NCBI GenBank assembly: GCA_027579435.1
Contig: JANBPK010000846.1
Coordinates: 175,553 to 239,552, forward strand
Length of the DNA stretch: 64,000 nucleotides
Direction of reading: 5' to 3'
From: Candolleomyces eurysporus
Lineage: Eukaryota > Basidiomycota > Agaricomycetes > Agaricales > Psathyrellaceae
In this document: positions 22,321 through 34,489 of the stretch, piece by piece
Layout: each line of letters starts with the position of its first letter
Numbering within the stretch: position 1 is the stretch's first letter
Translations under genes and position numbers: made by a program
The notes under the pieces: generated by a model
Seen by the model: the letters and a program-made list of their open reading frames with translations, nothing else
What the model was told of the DNA's origin: nothing
Databases searched by the model: none

Positions 22321-25300
22321 TTATTGAGGGGTCGAAGATGATGGGTCATAAGTCGTAGCCACCTGGCGTGCTGCCTGCGCCCGCTTCGAAATTTCCTCCT
22401 GTCGCTGCCAGAGCAGTTCTGCCCACAAGGGATGGGGAGGGATGTGACCCACGAGTGCTCGAAGGACTTCAAGCCTGAGTTAAAAGGGTAAGCAGACGTA
22501 GAGGGGAGAGACGACGCGCACATACCATTTAGCTTTTTCATCATCAGTATCAGCGAAGAAGACAATCTCTTCATCGTTGGTGAAGATCAAACGGAAAGAA
22601 CGCTCCACCCCATACATAGTCTCATATCGGCTACTATCCCTCCGGTCTTGGTCATCTTCCAGTCGAATGGCCTTCTTGAGGTCAATTGTAGCTGTGGCCT
22701 TCTTGGTGACATCGTTGAACGCGACAAGATTTCCACCAATTACCCTGAATTGTCGGCGACGCCATGTCTAGAGATCTCAGGTCAGGAACAGTTCCATTAG
22801 GGAAAAGAAGAATACTTACACTGCAGTCGCCGCCGTTCTGGGTAAGAGTACCCTGGAAATAGGTCACTTTGTGCCAGTTGATGTGCCTCAGACCCCTATG
22901 GCACTCCTCTAGGCTCTGAGGAAGGTCATCTGGAGCAACGCCAGGCAATGGTGGAAGCCGGAACATCTGCAGAACGATCTCGCCGACCTGTTGCGTGGAG
23001 AATTTGCCGCCAAGCTCGGCTCGCTGACCGATCAGGGGATAACTCGTTTCAAATAACCGTGTATCGCAGCGGTGAACAACATCCTTGAATGAAATGAATG
23101 CACGAGCCAGAGTGCCGTCCGACTTCAGATAGCGGGCGAGGTTTTCGGGTAGCCGATGTGGTTGGGAAGATTGGGGAGGAAGGGGAGTAGGAGCAGGAGC
23201 AGGAGCAGGAGCGCGCGCAACATGTTTATCCTTGGACTTCTTGGGCGATGACGAGAACAAGCTAAACATACCACCACTCTTGGAAGAAGTATGAGCAACG
23301 ACAGGGGGAAGCGGGGTAGGTGCAGGCCTAGGTGCCGGTGCCGGTGGTGCAGCAAGCGCCTTAAATTGGTTAATAATATGGGGATCGCGTCGAACTTTGA
23401 CGGTTAGAGTGAACTCGAGCTTGCTATGTTCGATACTGCAGGCAATGTCAGCGCACACACCAGCTGAACGAGGAACGTTCACTTACAGTTCAAACTCTTG
23501 CTCGATGCTGCAGTTCTCACCCAGGGTGCAGTCGGGGGTGGTGACAAAGTGAATACCGTTGTTCAAAGTGCAAGTCATAGCCGTGGGTTCGCGGGGCATG
23601 GGAAGATGAATTCCCTTGATTCCAAGGACTGTGAGGACAGAAGTAAGTCTAGGAAAGGAAAGGAAATAGAACACGGAGTCGGACCTTTCACGAAAACTTT
23701 TCCATATGCTTTCCCTTTATCTTGGTTGCGATATTCCCTGATCTGCTTCGCGTATTCATTCTATAGGGAGTACAAGGTATTGGCTGTCAGGCTATGCGAC
23801 GAATTCAAGGAAAGTGCGTACCATGTCAGAGGGTCGGCGAACTGGCCTCCAAACGCGGCCAACGTTGATGTCCCCAGCACCAGACATGTGGGAGACCTTT
23901 TCATCCGAAGATGACGCATAAATAGTATTCTGGTGCTCTCGAACTTGGTATTTCTAAAGGTGACTGTCAACAGGTGGCTCATGTAAAGAAGGAAAAAATA
24001 TCAAACGTACGGTCTTCCGATTCTTAGGTTCTTCGGCCATCTTGACCAGTTCTTGCTCAATATTTCCCAGAAGATTATCAGACTGGACCTCTGCGAGCTC
24101 GAGCAGACTTCGACCTCGTCCGGTGGGATCTTCGACGTCGCCGGTACTCAAGCTGCGGCGATGGCTAGGACGTCCAACGCTGAGATGTTTTTGGTTCCTC
24201 TTGGAGGGGCGGGATGTTCTTTCGCCGTCTTCGTTTTCGTCTTCAGTGTCATCATAAGTGATTCCCCTAGCTTCACGGCGCTTCTGTATAATTAATTGCT
24301 CTCGCGCTTTGATATTGTCTTTCGGGGGCACTGGAGGAGGGGCGATGGAAGAAGCCGATAAGGTCGATGAGCCGCTGACAGTCCTGCTCGATATTTGGGG
24401 GACGGAATGAAGAAGTGCAGTGTCGGTCGCAGCACGCTCGAGAACCATAGGACGTGAAGTAGTCCGGTCTGGGAGGGACACTTCGGTGAGTTGAGAATCT
24501 TGAGAAATGAAAGAATCGTCTGTCATCAAAGAGTCGTCCACTCTTCCCCCTGCAACGTCCTCCATCAACCTATCCAGGGCACTCTTCATCTCCATATCAA
24601 CATCATGATCGCCCATCCTCATCCCAACAGTACGAGTCGTAGCATTATCCTCATCTTCATCCATCGCGTCGTCGTCGTCGTTCCGTCTGTTCATGCCCAG
24701 GTGACCCAAGCTAAATTTGCTCCCGAAGTCGAACTTGAAACGGTCTTCTGCCTTGAGCAATCCAAATTCTTGGTCCTCGTCGTCTTCGCGGGGCGATACA
24801 AGGGAACCGACGGCCATGGTAACCCTTTCGGCGTGAGCGACCACTGCGGTATCTGTGCTCATGTCGGTCATTCCAGTCATGATTGACATACGATCGCGGT
24901 CCTGCTCGAGAGGCGCTAGGTTCATGTTGACCTCAAGGGGTTGAATTGGGGAAGCTTTATGCTCGACCGAATGTTCTGGGGACCTCGGCTCAGGGCTCGG
25001 ACTGCAAAGACTTCGTCTACCCAACAGCCGGCGCTTCACATCATCTTTGGAAATGCGAGGGCGATTGACTTGAAGCCCAGTGGTCGAGCTCAAGGGAGAA
25101 GACAACCTAGTCAGAGGAGAACCGCCGCGAACCAAAGGCGAGCCGGAACGTGTTACAGGGGAACCCGATACCACTTGTCGAGAGGGAGTAGACGGGGCGG
25201 CGACAACTTCTTTCTCCGTTGAAGCGTCTGATTCCTCGGTCTCATCGCTATCATCCGTGTCTGCGTCATGGTAAGTCGAATCCTTAAGGAGAGATCATTT

Positions 25301-27143
25301 AGAGACCAATACTAGTTGAGGGATAAGAGACCTACGTCAATCTGAGAATTATCTATCGGACACAAGCTGGAGACATTCGCCTCCGAGCTGCTGATGGATG
25401 TGTTCGAGGACAGGTCCTCTTGGACGGAGTCGTGGGCTTCCAAATCTGCGGAGATAGATGCGTCTAGTAATCGACTTTGAGCAAACACATCTCCTGCGAC
25501 CTTGGCTTCAACAGCCTCCTCGACAAGTGACGCAGTCGACCCTAGGCCAGATGGTGAGATTCAAATTTGAAAAATAGAAAGGTGATACGCAGACTCTTAC
25601 CGTTAGGCAAAGAAAACCGGGGAATCAAACCGTCACCCTTGTGCTCGTGAGCACTCAAAGGCTTCACAGGTGAAGGGCTGGAAGGAAGCCTTTCTACTCC
25701 ACGAGACGTTTCGTCGCGCTCTTGTTCTCGAGCCTCGCCAATCCTTTCAGCGTGAGTTGACCTGCCAAGCGGAGGAGTGGCGTGGGTCATTCCGGGAGAG
25801 CGGCGTGGAGGGGTGGCGGGAGGACCGTGAGGGGAAGCATGGGTTGGCAAGTTAAGGTTAAATGGATAACGTCCGGGACTGTGAATTTGGGGTGACCCTT
25901 GACGAGGTGAATTCCTAGGTGAAAAGTGCGGCGCCGCTTGAGCTGGGGAATGATGTTGCTGGTGCTGAAGGAATCTCTCCACGTGATGGCTGCGCCCGAG
26001 GGGGACACCGTCTTCAGTCTCGAGATCAGGGGGCAGGCTACCTTGTCTAGGTGGGGTACTCGCGACAGAGGCAAAACTGCCATCTGCCAGGGAGCGAGCA
26101 TTTACGCCAAAGAACATATCCTCCACAATCCCAGTGATACTCGAATCAGGATCCAAATCCATGAGAGCGTCGTCCTTCTTGTCGTCCTGGTCCAAGGGGA
26201 CACTGTCGTAGGAGTCATCGTCCTGATTGACAGCGTCCGCCTCTGTATCCTCCATGGGTAGGTCGGGAATGTGGATCTGTCGCTCTTCCTGCATGGAGCC
26301 ATCCGAACCCTCTTCATCTTCGCTGGTGCTATCGAAGACATCTTCATCAGTCTCTTCATCTCGGTCAAATTCAACCACGTCGCAGCGTTCGTCGAAGGTC
26401 ACTGTCTTGCGGCGTTCTCGTCTTCCACTACCACTGAGTCGAGGCCCATGCATCCGGCGCGAGACCAATGCTGACCGGCCAGGAGACGGTCTGGGACTGG
26501 GCTGTGACGTGGAAGGAGCTGGCAGAAAAGAGTCTGGTTCCGGGGTGGATGCTGCCCTACGTTTGGGAATAGGAATGGGCAAGGAAGAGGGCATAGCGCT
26601 GTCAGGGTTTGACGCCGACGGGCCAGCTCTGAAGGGACTCTTCGTCACCGGTTCCTTCTCGAGGAGGGACTCAAGCGCTTTGCTCTGCTTCCGTTCCCTC
26701 TTCAGAGCAAATGGGCGAGAGTTCTCCGTCTCAGCCTGCTCATGCATCGAAGATGGCCGCTGACGTTTTTCGCCCGACACGCGGCGGGTCGGGGTTGTTG
26801 GGAAAGAGATCGCGATGGGTGCTGGCTTGGTCGAAGGGGCAGTTGCAGTAGGTATCTGAGACTTGAATGGTGATTTGGAGACTAGGTTGTTGTTGTGCAT
26901 GTGCTTGTAGCTCGACGACGTCCGTCTAGGAATGGGCGGGACTCGTGGCCGAATGCCGGGAGAATCGCGCTTTGCGATTCGAAGCGGCGAGGTAATAGAT
27001 TCTGCGCTGCTCGTCGACGAGATGGAGCCTGTATTGTTCTGAGGATTCCACCCCATGCCAGACTCGCGCAGAATTGATGATTTCATAGGATCAGGAGAGT
27101 TTGAAAGCAGACGTTCTCGCAAGGGTGATTTGCGGCTGGACAT
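22321..27143 (-). CDS. BUD4: Bud4/anillin-related septin-ring protein with PH domain
   Basis: Large cortical scaffold of the anillin/Bud4 group, which links septins to bud-neck or septum assembly. Start MSSRKSPLRERLLS at 27143. The N-terminal two thirds are disordered, Ser/Pro-rich with acidic blocks (VEFDRDEETDEDVF) and a basic patch (RRERRKTVTFDE). Then KDDVKRRLLGRRS, a conserved Bud4 segment. The C-terminal third holds the anillin-homology/C2-like region (KVFVKVLGIKGIHLPMP, FELIEHSKLEFTLTVKVRRDP), interrupted by a Pro-Ala low-complexity insert (APAPAPAP), and the PH domain (FQGTLTQNGGDC, RRRQFRVIGGNLVAFND, ATIDLKKAIRLE). It ends ATTYDPSSSTPQ. At least seven introns. Divergent from PEX5 with 342 bases between start codons. 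An ATG-less upstream extension of the frame to 27269 is not convincing. Confidence 0.88.
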
Positions 27144-27485
27144 TGCCCAATGCCAATAAAAAAAAGGGTCAGAAAAGAGGGGAAACTGTGCTCGTCGCTG
27201 TCGACGGCGAGGGAGGGGATGAGGGCGTCGCTGAGAGAGAGTGGCAACAGGCAAACGCTGTAGAATCACAATGTCAACAAGCTCATACGTGGGAAACTTG
27301 CATCAACGCGTTAGTCACGTGAGGGTGATCCAAGCTCGCGTTTTCTCTGCCCCTAGCGTAGGGTTGATCCCGGAATCAGATGCCAACCCTGCCGGCGACT
27401 GCCGGACCGAGACCCTCGTCCGGCTCTCCTCCTGGCTGAGTCGGTCCTGCAGTTGCCAGTCTACCGTCATCTACCGCTCACCACC
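27144..27485. promoter_or_regulatory. Bidirectional promoter, BUD4 (-) / PEX5 (+)
   Basis: 342 bases between the two start codons. A run of eight A lies at the BUD4 side. No TATA box seen. Confidence 0.5.
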
Positions 27486-29856
27486 ATGTCTTTCCAAGGT
27501 CTAGTTTCTGCTTCAGAGTGTGGAACCTCTGCCAATCCACTGGCGCAGGTCCTCAAACACACAGAAGGGGATCGGAGCTTGCAGCAGGTGGGTCATTTAG
27601 ATCAAACAGTTGCTGAGATGAGACTCACCCCCCAACCAGGACAGGATCGCAGGTCCTTCAAGCTCTAGAGTATGTTTCTGTTGGAATATATGAATATATC
27701 AGCCTAAGTCCAGTTCTCGAAGCTTCATCAACTTCCAAGTGCTGCCAACCCGGTTGCCGCCAATGAGCAAGACCTTGCTCTGGCCCGACAATTCTTCGAG
27801 GCCAAGGCACAGGAGCACGGATTTGGACCTGGTTTCTCAATGCACCATCCCCAAGACTTGGATCGCTTTGAGGGTCGACCCGATCTTCATGAAGCGTGGG
27901 CAAAAGAGCAAAGTGTTAGAGCCTTCCAGGAGTCGGCGGCTGCCCATCAAGCATGGGCGGCAGAATTCGATGGCAATCCTCAGCTCGGTGTCCAGGGGCC
28001 TTCAATTCAACCGAACTCGTCCGCAGGAATGCAAGGTGCCGTCAATGCTTAACTTTTGTAAAGTGCTGTTTTACCTATCCCCCGCAGTTCAACCCCATTC
28101 TTCCTTCATGCCTTCCATGAGCATGTACAACTCACCCATGGCATCGGGAATGTATGGTATGGGTATGCAGTACGGCTATAACCCGGGGATGCAGATGCTA
28201 GACAAAGGGAAGGGGAAGAGCAGGGAGGCAGATTTCGAAGCTGCGTTTGCCCAGATAGCAGCGTCGTTCCCCCAGGAATCTTCTGGGAAGGAACAGGAGG
28301 ACGGCGTAGAGAAACTCGAGGAATCTCTGAAGAATGCTTCCTTAGACGGGGAGGTTAGTGAAGCGGATGTCAAGAAGTGAGCTCTAACTTGGCTTCCAAA
28401 TCCCATCCACTCAGGGTTAATCACAACAGGGTTTTAAATGATTTACAGCAGTCTGAGTTGCCACCAGGAGAGGAGGATCTCGCGAAGTGGGAAGCTGAAT
28501 TCTCTCAGATGATGAACGCTCAGCGTGATGAGCTGGACTATGGCGAATCCATGCAACAAGCTTGGGAGAGTGGAGTCGGAGATTTCCAGGAGGGATCCAG
28601 CACCGACAGACCAATGCAGTTCGATGCAGAGGGTGTTCCTCTACTGGGAGACTACGCGTTTGGTGGGTAATTTCTGTTTCCCGTTCCCGATGTTTTGCTA
28701 AGCCCTGGCAGAAAAAAAATAATAAGTATCTCGAAGCGCCGTCCCGGTCGCTCCTCAGTGATGCGAAGGCACTGCTGGAACAGAACGGATCTTTATCCGA
28801 AGCTGCCCTGATGCTGGAAGCCGCGATTCAACAGGGTGATCTCGGCGATGGGGGCTATGAAGCTTGGATTCTCCTTGGCGAAACCCGCAACATGGATGAA
28901 CGAGAGGAAGCTGGCATGAGAGCGCTAGCACAGGGAGTCAAGCGTGCCGAAGAGGCTGGGGCACAAGGCGCAGGAATGCTGGTAAGCTTGCAAAATCTTT
29001 TCCATTTGGAAATGATTATCTGAATCTTCGTCGCAGTCCCTTGCAATTTCCTTCACGAACGAGTCCTATGATAGAGGATCCCATGCCATGCTTCTCCGTT
29101 GGCTCCGAGCTCGATATCCCACATTCCCCGTACCCGAGGAAACTGTTAAAGCTATGGCGACTAACTCTGCTTGGGATACCCACGGTCGCGTTACAGATGC
29201 TTTCCTGAACCTCGCTAGGGACCAACACAGTAAAGGTGTTTTGGACGCTGATGTTCAGATTGGCTTGGGTGTCCTCTTCTATACGAACAGTGAATATGAC
29301 CGCGCGAAGGATTGCTTCGAAGCAGCCCTTTCTGCTCGGCCCAAGGTATTCATCGCTATTTTTATTTGGAACGCGAACTAACCTATCCCAAGGATTATTT
29401 GCTCTGGAACAGGCTTGGCTCCTCTCTGTCAAACGGCAACAAACCGGAGGAAGCTTTGGGCGCATACCGCGAGGCGCTGCAACTCAGACCCACCTACACC
29501 AGAGCCATTTACAATGTTGGCGTTGCTTGTGAGTCGGAATGCTTGAACGTATTACGAAAAGTGAGTGCTGATTCTAACTTCTAAGGCTTGAATATTGGCG
29601 CGGATAAGGAAGCTGCCGAACACTTCCTCAGCGCCTTGGCTCTGCAAGATTCTTCTGCCAGTGGCGACACCAGCGACCAGTTGTGGTTTACTCTCCGTCG
29701 CGCATTACTGTCAATGGTATGTCCAAGCCTTCTTATGTTTTCACCATGGGCCTCCTGACGTTCTGAACGCAATAGCGAAATGATTTGGCCGACTTGGCCA
29801 AGCCTGAAGCAAAGACCAGCCTCGATGTCTTCCGCCGTGAAGGCTTCGAGTTCTAG
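27486..29856 (+). CDS. PEX5: Peroxisomal targeting signal 1 receptor Pex5
   Basis: Cycling import receptor that binds the C-terminal SKL-type signal of peroxisomal matrix proteins through TPR repeats and docks at Pex14/Pex13. The N-terminus [19 protein letters not shown] carries the conserved Cys (residue 12) that is monoubiquitinated for receptor recycling. WxxxF/Y-type docking motifs are seen as HQAWAAEF and LAKWEAEF, with HEAWAKEQ and QQAWESGV related. The TPR half runs from KNNKYL through [100 protein letters not shown] and [16 protein letters not shown]. It ends [10 protein letters not shown]. About nine short introns; a TATATA stretch follows the stop. Confidence 0.93.
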
Positions 29857-30163
29857 TCATCCAGCACAAGCTATATATATATTTATTTAAATTAAGAGAA
29901 TACCGTGTGTATCTTAGAAAGTCAATGGTTCAGTAAATCCAACGTTCGGAATTATCAGGAAGCTGATTGGGAGTTGTGACCTGGGTGCTTCGGTAACCAC
30001 TTCCGGGCCGACGAGAGGCGCCACTCAGCACCCTCCTCTACGCTTTGCTCTCTATTCCGAGAGCTGTCCCTGTGACCGGCCAGACTCCCGCAGATATAAG
30101 AGGCTGGCAGATGTTTCACACAGAGACAAACGCTTGGTTCTTATCACCCGTATCGCTATCGAT
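29857..30163. other. Intergenic region, PEX5 3' side / dehydratase promoter
   Basis: 307 bases starting with an AT-rich stretch (TATATATATATATTTATTTAAATT) suited to 3' end formation. An out-of-frame ATG at 30112 could form an upstream ORF before the dehydratase start. Confidence 0.45.
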
Positions 30164-33133
30164 ATGGCTTCAGCAGAATCCCAGAGCTCTGGCGATGTCC
30201 AAATGTCAGTTCTGCGTCTCCATTGGCCTGGTCGGGTCGTATCGACTCTATGAGTCATTGCTCATCCACACCTGTACTGCAGTCGTCAAACTACGAAGCC
30301 TACAGATTCACCTAGTGGACAGCTGAACAAGATATCATGTCAAATTACCCAGAACAAGGTATTCCTCAGTCGATGACTCGAGAGACGTATACATTCTGAC
30401 CTTCGAATGGGCAGATCCGTGGTGGGGCACAGGCCATGCGTAAGAGTTACAACGATAAAACTTCATTGTACCCCTGACTTACTTCCTATCCTGACAGTCT
30501 ACGCCGTCGGCCTTGATGAAAAGGACATGGAAAAGCCTCAGGTTGGTCTTTGTCGAGGCTCGGATTAGCTTTTGACGTCATCCAATTCATCGACCACGTA
30601 GATCGGCATTTCACCGGTCTGGTGGGAAGGTTTGTTCGTCTCTTCTGAGCCAATGGCATGAGGCTGATTATAATTACTGTCATACAGGGAATCCTTGCAA
30701 TTATCACTTGGTGCGCTGAGGGCATTGCACACACACCCCGCACCACTGGATTAACCATTGCTGAACAGTTGGATCTAGCGAAGCATGTTAAGCAAGGATG
30801 CCAGGAAGACGATTCCATTGGGTTGATATTCAACACCATCGGCGTTAGGTCTGACTCCAGTGTCCGTTCTGCTTTGGAGGGTTGCTTACTCTTCGTTCAG
30901 TGATGCTATCACTATGGGCACCGACGGTGGGTTCCAGCTCGTTCGAAATTCAGCATCTTATATCTTACTCATGGGACCCACTATTTACCAGGAATGAGAT
31001 ATTCGTACGTCTGAAGTCTATCTGACAGGAAACAATTCCATGCTTATGACATCATGAAGCCTTCCAAGTCGCGATATTATTGCGGATTCTATCGAGGCAG
31101 TCAGTCTGCTCCTTTCTTTGGGCCGATGATGCATCCTAAATATTCTTTCCTCGCAGGTCGTCATGGTAAGGCCAACCCGTATTGATCTATTATTATTTAT
31201 CAGAATTCATTTTACACCGGACTTTGCAGGCCCAGCATTATGACGGTAATATTTCCGTCCCAGGATGTGACAAAAACATGCCGGGTTGTTTCATAGCTGC
31301 TGTTCGACACAATCGTCCTACAATCATCATTTACGGTGGTACCATTCAACCCGGCGTCCGCCATGTTGGTCAGTCTCCAGCAATTCCATTGCTATCGAAG
31401 AAGAAGTTAACAACTGACCAGATTGTGCTTCGATGGGCAAATCCAAGGGAGGCTCTGTGAACATCTCTGATGCATTCGAGTCTTACGGTACGTGTTTCCC
31501 GTAGCAGTCCTCCCTTCTTGACACCGTGTTCACAGAATCTAGGTGCATTTGCCGTCGGAAAGATCAATGACGAGCAACGTTTCGATGTCGTTCGACACGC
31601 CTGCCCTGGGCCTGGCGCTTGTGGAGGGATGTACACCGCTAATACTATGAGCTCTGCTCTCGAGGTAACACAGCACACCTCTCTAAACTTCAAAAGACAA
31701 GGCGCTGAACGCTCTTCCAGGTCCTGGGCTTTTCTCTGCCATACTCCTCGAGCACGCCGGCAATGCATCCTGGTTCGTTGAAGATGTTGTCGGCGTTCTC
31801 ACATGTCCTCATTTTAGTCCAGAAAAGGTACAGGAATGTTTCCGAGCAGCGAAGTACATGAAGCGCTTGCTCGCATTGGATTTGAAGCCCAGGTTCGCTT
31901 TTTTCAGCTCGCGAATCTTTCGCTCACTGACGTCGGTATGTCTAGGGATATCTTGACTCGACAGTCGTTCTTGAATGCCATAGTAATTATTACCGTTCTG
32001 GGAGGCTCAACTAACGCTGTAAGTTATCTATTTTCTCACTATCGTCCGTCTTTACTGAAATGGCTACAGGTTCTCCATCTTCTTGCGATGGCGAGGGCTG
32101 CCGAAATCGAGTTATCCATTGACGACTTCCAAGCGGTCGCAGACAAGACGCCTTTCCTGGCCGATTTGATGTACGTAGCTTTACACACCTCCGAAATTCC
32201 TGCCATTCATTCAATTCTATTGATTCTCAGGCCGTCTGGTCGCTATTACATGGAAGACATCCACAGAATCGGAGGAATTCCAGCAATAGTCAAATACCTC
32301 CTAAACCACACTGACCTAATTGATGGTAGCCAAATGACTATTACCGGCAAGACACTGGCTGAAAATCTGGCTGATGTGGCCGAGCTGGAATTCGAGAAGC
32401 AGGATGTATTCCGTCCTCTGAGTAATCCTATCAAACCTACAGGACACATTACTATCTTGAGAGGTAATTTAGCCCCAGGGACGGCTGTTGCCAAGTTGAC
32501 TGGAAAGGAGGGCCTTCGCTTCGAGGTATGTTTTTCGGCCATTCAAGTTCCAATCTTACATTCTTACCATCACATTTTTTTTACCTATGACTCTTTCTAT
32601 TAGGGTATTGCGAGGTGCTTTGATGGGCTGGACAAGTTCTACCCCGCCCTTGAAGCTGGTGAAATCAAACCGGGGACTGTTCTCATCTTCCGTTACCAAG
32701 GACCGAAAGGCGCACCCGGAATGCCCGAAATGCTAGGACCGACTGGAGCCATCGCTGGTGCAGGCCTCGCCAACTCCACGGCGCTCATCACCGACGGGCG
32801 GTTCTCGGGCGCCAGCAGAGGATTCATTATCGGCCATGTTGTTCCAGAGGCTCGAGTCGGAGGACCTATCGCTCTTGTCCAGGATGGAGACAAGATTGTG
32901 ATTGACTCCGAGACCCGCACCATTGATTGGTTTGTGGACGAGCAAGAGCAGGAGCGCAGGAAGAAGGAATGGGAAGCGTCGGACAAGTCCAAGCTGAATG
33001 TCAGAAGAGGTGTTCTATATCGGTACGCCCGAGATGTTGCGGTAAGTCATGATGGCGAACCTCTATATCCGGTCGGTTGTGCTGACGCTAAGACCCTTTG
33101 TAGCCTGCGAGTGAGGGTGCGTTCTGCGATTAA
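30164..33133 (+). CDS. ILV3: Dihydroxy-acid dehydratase family (IlvD/Edd)
   Basis: Iron-sulfur dehydratase converting 2,3-dihydroxy-isovalerate and -methylvalerate to the keto acids of valine and isoleucine synthesis. Heavily split: at least fourteen introns. Start [16 protein letters not shown], then [154 protein letters not shown] and [20 protein letters not shown]. The three Cys of the [2Fe-2S] site (NPCN, GCDK, GACGG) are present. It ends PASEGAFCD. Two very small exons (30992-31004 and 31157-31165) are needed to keep conserved residues. The N-terminus does not look like a mitochondrial presequence. It could be a cytosolic paralog; related sugar-acid dehydratases are a less likely alternative. 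Confidence 0.88.
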
Positions 33134-33298
33134 ATAGCATTTATACAAGAGCAAGGAAGAGAATACCGGGGTACAGCACTGGTCATCGGAGTCCATAGCC
33201 ACTAAGTACAACAATGAAACAGAGAAACGATTTGTCTGAAACGTCATATCCACCTGTTAACAATAAGAAAAACATGAAGCACGTAAATGAACACCCAA

Positions 33299-34029
33299 TT
33301 AGAGCTGCGGTGAATCATTGACATGAGGATTGAGTGGCGCCGTCTCCTCATCTACCTCCGCTCTCTTGGGAGATGACGGCCTCGATTTCGACGACGAGTG
33401 CGAATGCGAATGGCTTTTCTTATGATGATGTCCATGGCTCTTGCTCTTCACCAACGGAGCGGGTCGCGAAGGCGTCGGCACCTGCGGCTGCTGCTTCACC
33501 GAGGCAGTGCTGGGCGACCTCGAATGAGAGGGTGTCTTGGACGACGATTTCTCGCGGGGTACATGCACAGTCTCCCCAGGTTTGGCATACCCGAGGAGGA
33601 CGGCGGGGNTCTGGAGGGATGACGATGCGCTCGGACGAGCTCCGGGTGGGGACCCCCTTCTCCGGAGGTGGTTCGCATAGGCCTTCCTCTGCGAGACGTT
33701 TCTGCTTCTTCCTGTTAGCTCGTTTTCGGAAGTAGATGGCGAAGCCGATGATCCAGGATATGAGGAGAACAGCGCCGCATATCGAGCCTGCGATGATAGG
33801 TGTTTTGGCTGGTTTTCTGGTTTACAGGTGGTTGAGACCCCCATTTTGATAGGAAGGTGTTTATCTTGACTTACCCTCCCAATGATGCCGCTTCCGACGA
33901 GCTAACGGGGGCTCTACGCTGAACAGGGGAGCCAGCCGTATCAAACAGCTTGACTTTAGAGTACTGAGAGTTAGGGGAAAGCTACGAACAAGCGTGGATA
34001 CCATGCGTACCTGCAGGAGAAGGTGTCAT
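33299..34029 (-). CDS. Single-pass membrane protein with Ser/His-rich tail (unknown function)
   Basis: Not recognised as a named family. A membrane segment (TPIIAGSICGAVLLISWIIGFAIYF) is followed by basic residues (RKRANRKKQKR), then a disordered tail with PAVLLGYAKPGETVHVPRE, a His-rich run (HGHHHKKSHSHSHSSSKS) and an acidic end (EVDEETAPLNPHVND). Mushroom Mid2-like or carbohydrate-stress-type membrane proteins have this layout, but that is only resemblance. The N-terminal part upstream of SKVKLFDTAGSPVQRRAPVSS is uncertain, with no clear start; 34029 is the nearest ATG. An N at 33609 (after four G) coincides with a frame change between SSSERIVIPP and PAVLLGYAK, so the frame break is probably a base-call error. 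Confidence 0.5.
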
Positions 34030-34489
34030 TTAGCAATTAGCGGGGCTCACGCAAGTGAGCGAAGGGGTTTATGCTTGTCTCGGTCGTCTAATGGGTCGTC
34101 AACAAATATCAAAACGTTAAAAGAGTATGGCTGTGGTTTGTGTGCCCAGGTATACGGCAACCTGGTGGTGGGGAGCAAGAGCTCTGCAGTGCCCTACCGA
34201 TGATGCAAGAGGTCGCGCCCGTTCGTTTGATCCAATCTGAGTGATTGTCAGTTTCCGCAGTGGGTGGCACGTGCAACCTCCATTACAGGGTCGCTATTCA
34301 TACTCGATGGAATGAAGAGCGGATTGAAGGCCGCAGAGGCTCATCTGTCCAAAAAGCTTTCTCCACAAAAGCATCCCTTCTTTCATATAGATATATCCGT
34401 ACAGATGATAAAGATATGTAAAACCCAACACCCCGGCTCCTGCTAATAATATACATACAAATTCCCTACACTTCCATGGACCTACCGTT
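34030..34489. other. Intergenic region, possibly with upstream exons of the membrane protein gene
   Basis: No gene recognised. The true first exon of the single-pass membrane protein may lie here. Confidence 0.4.
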
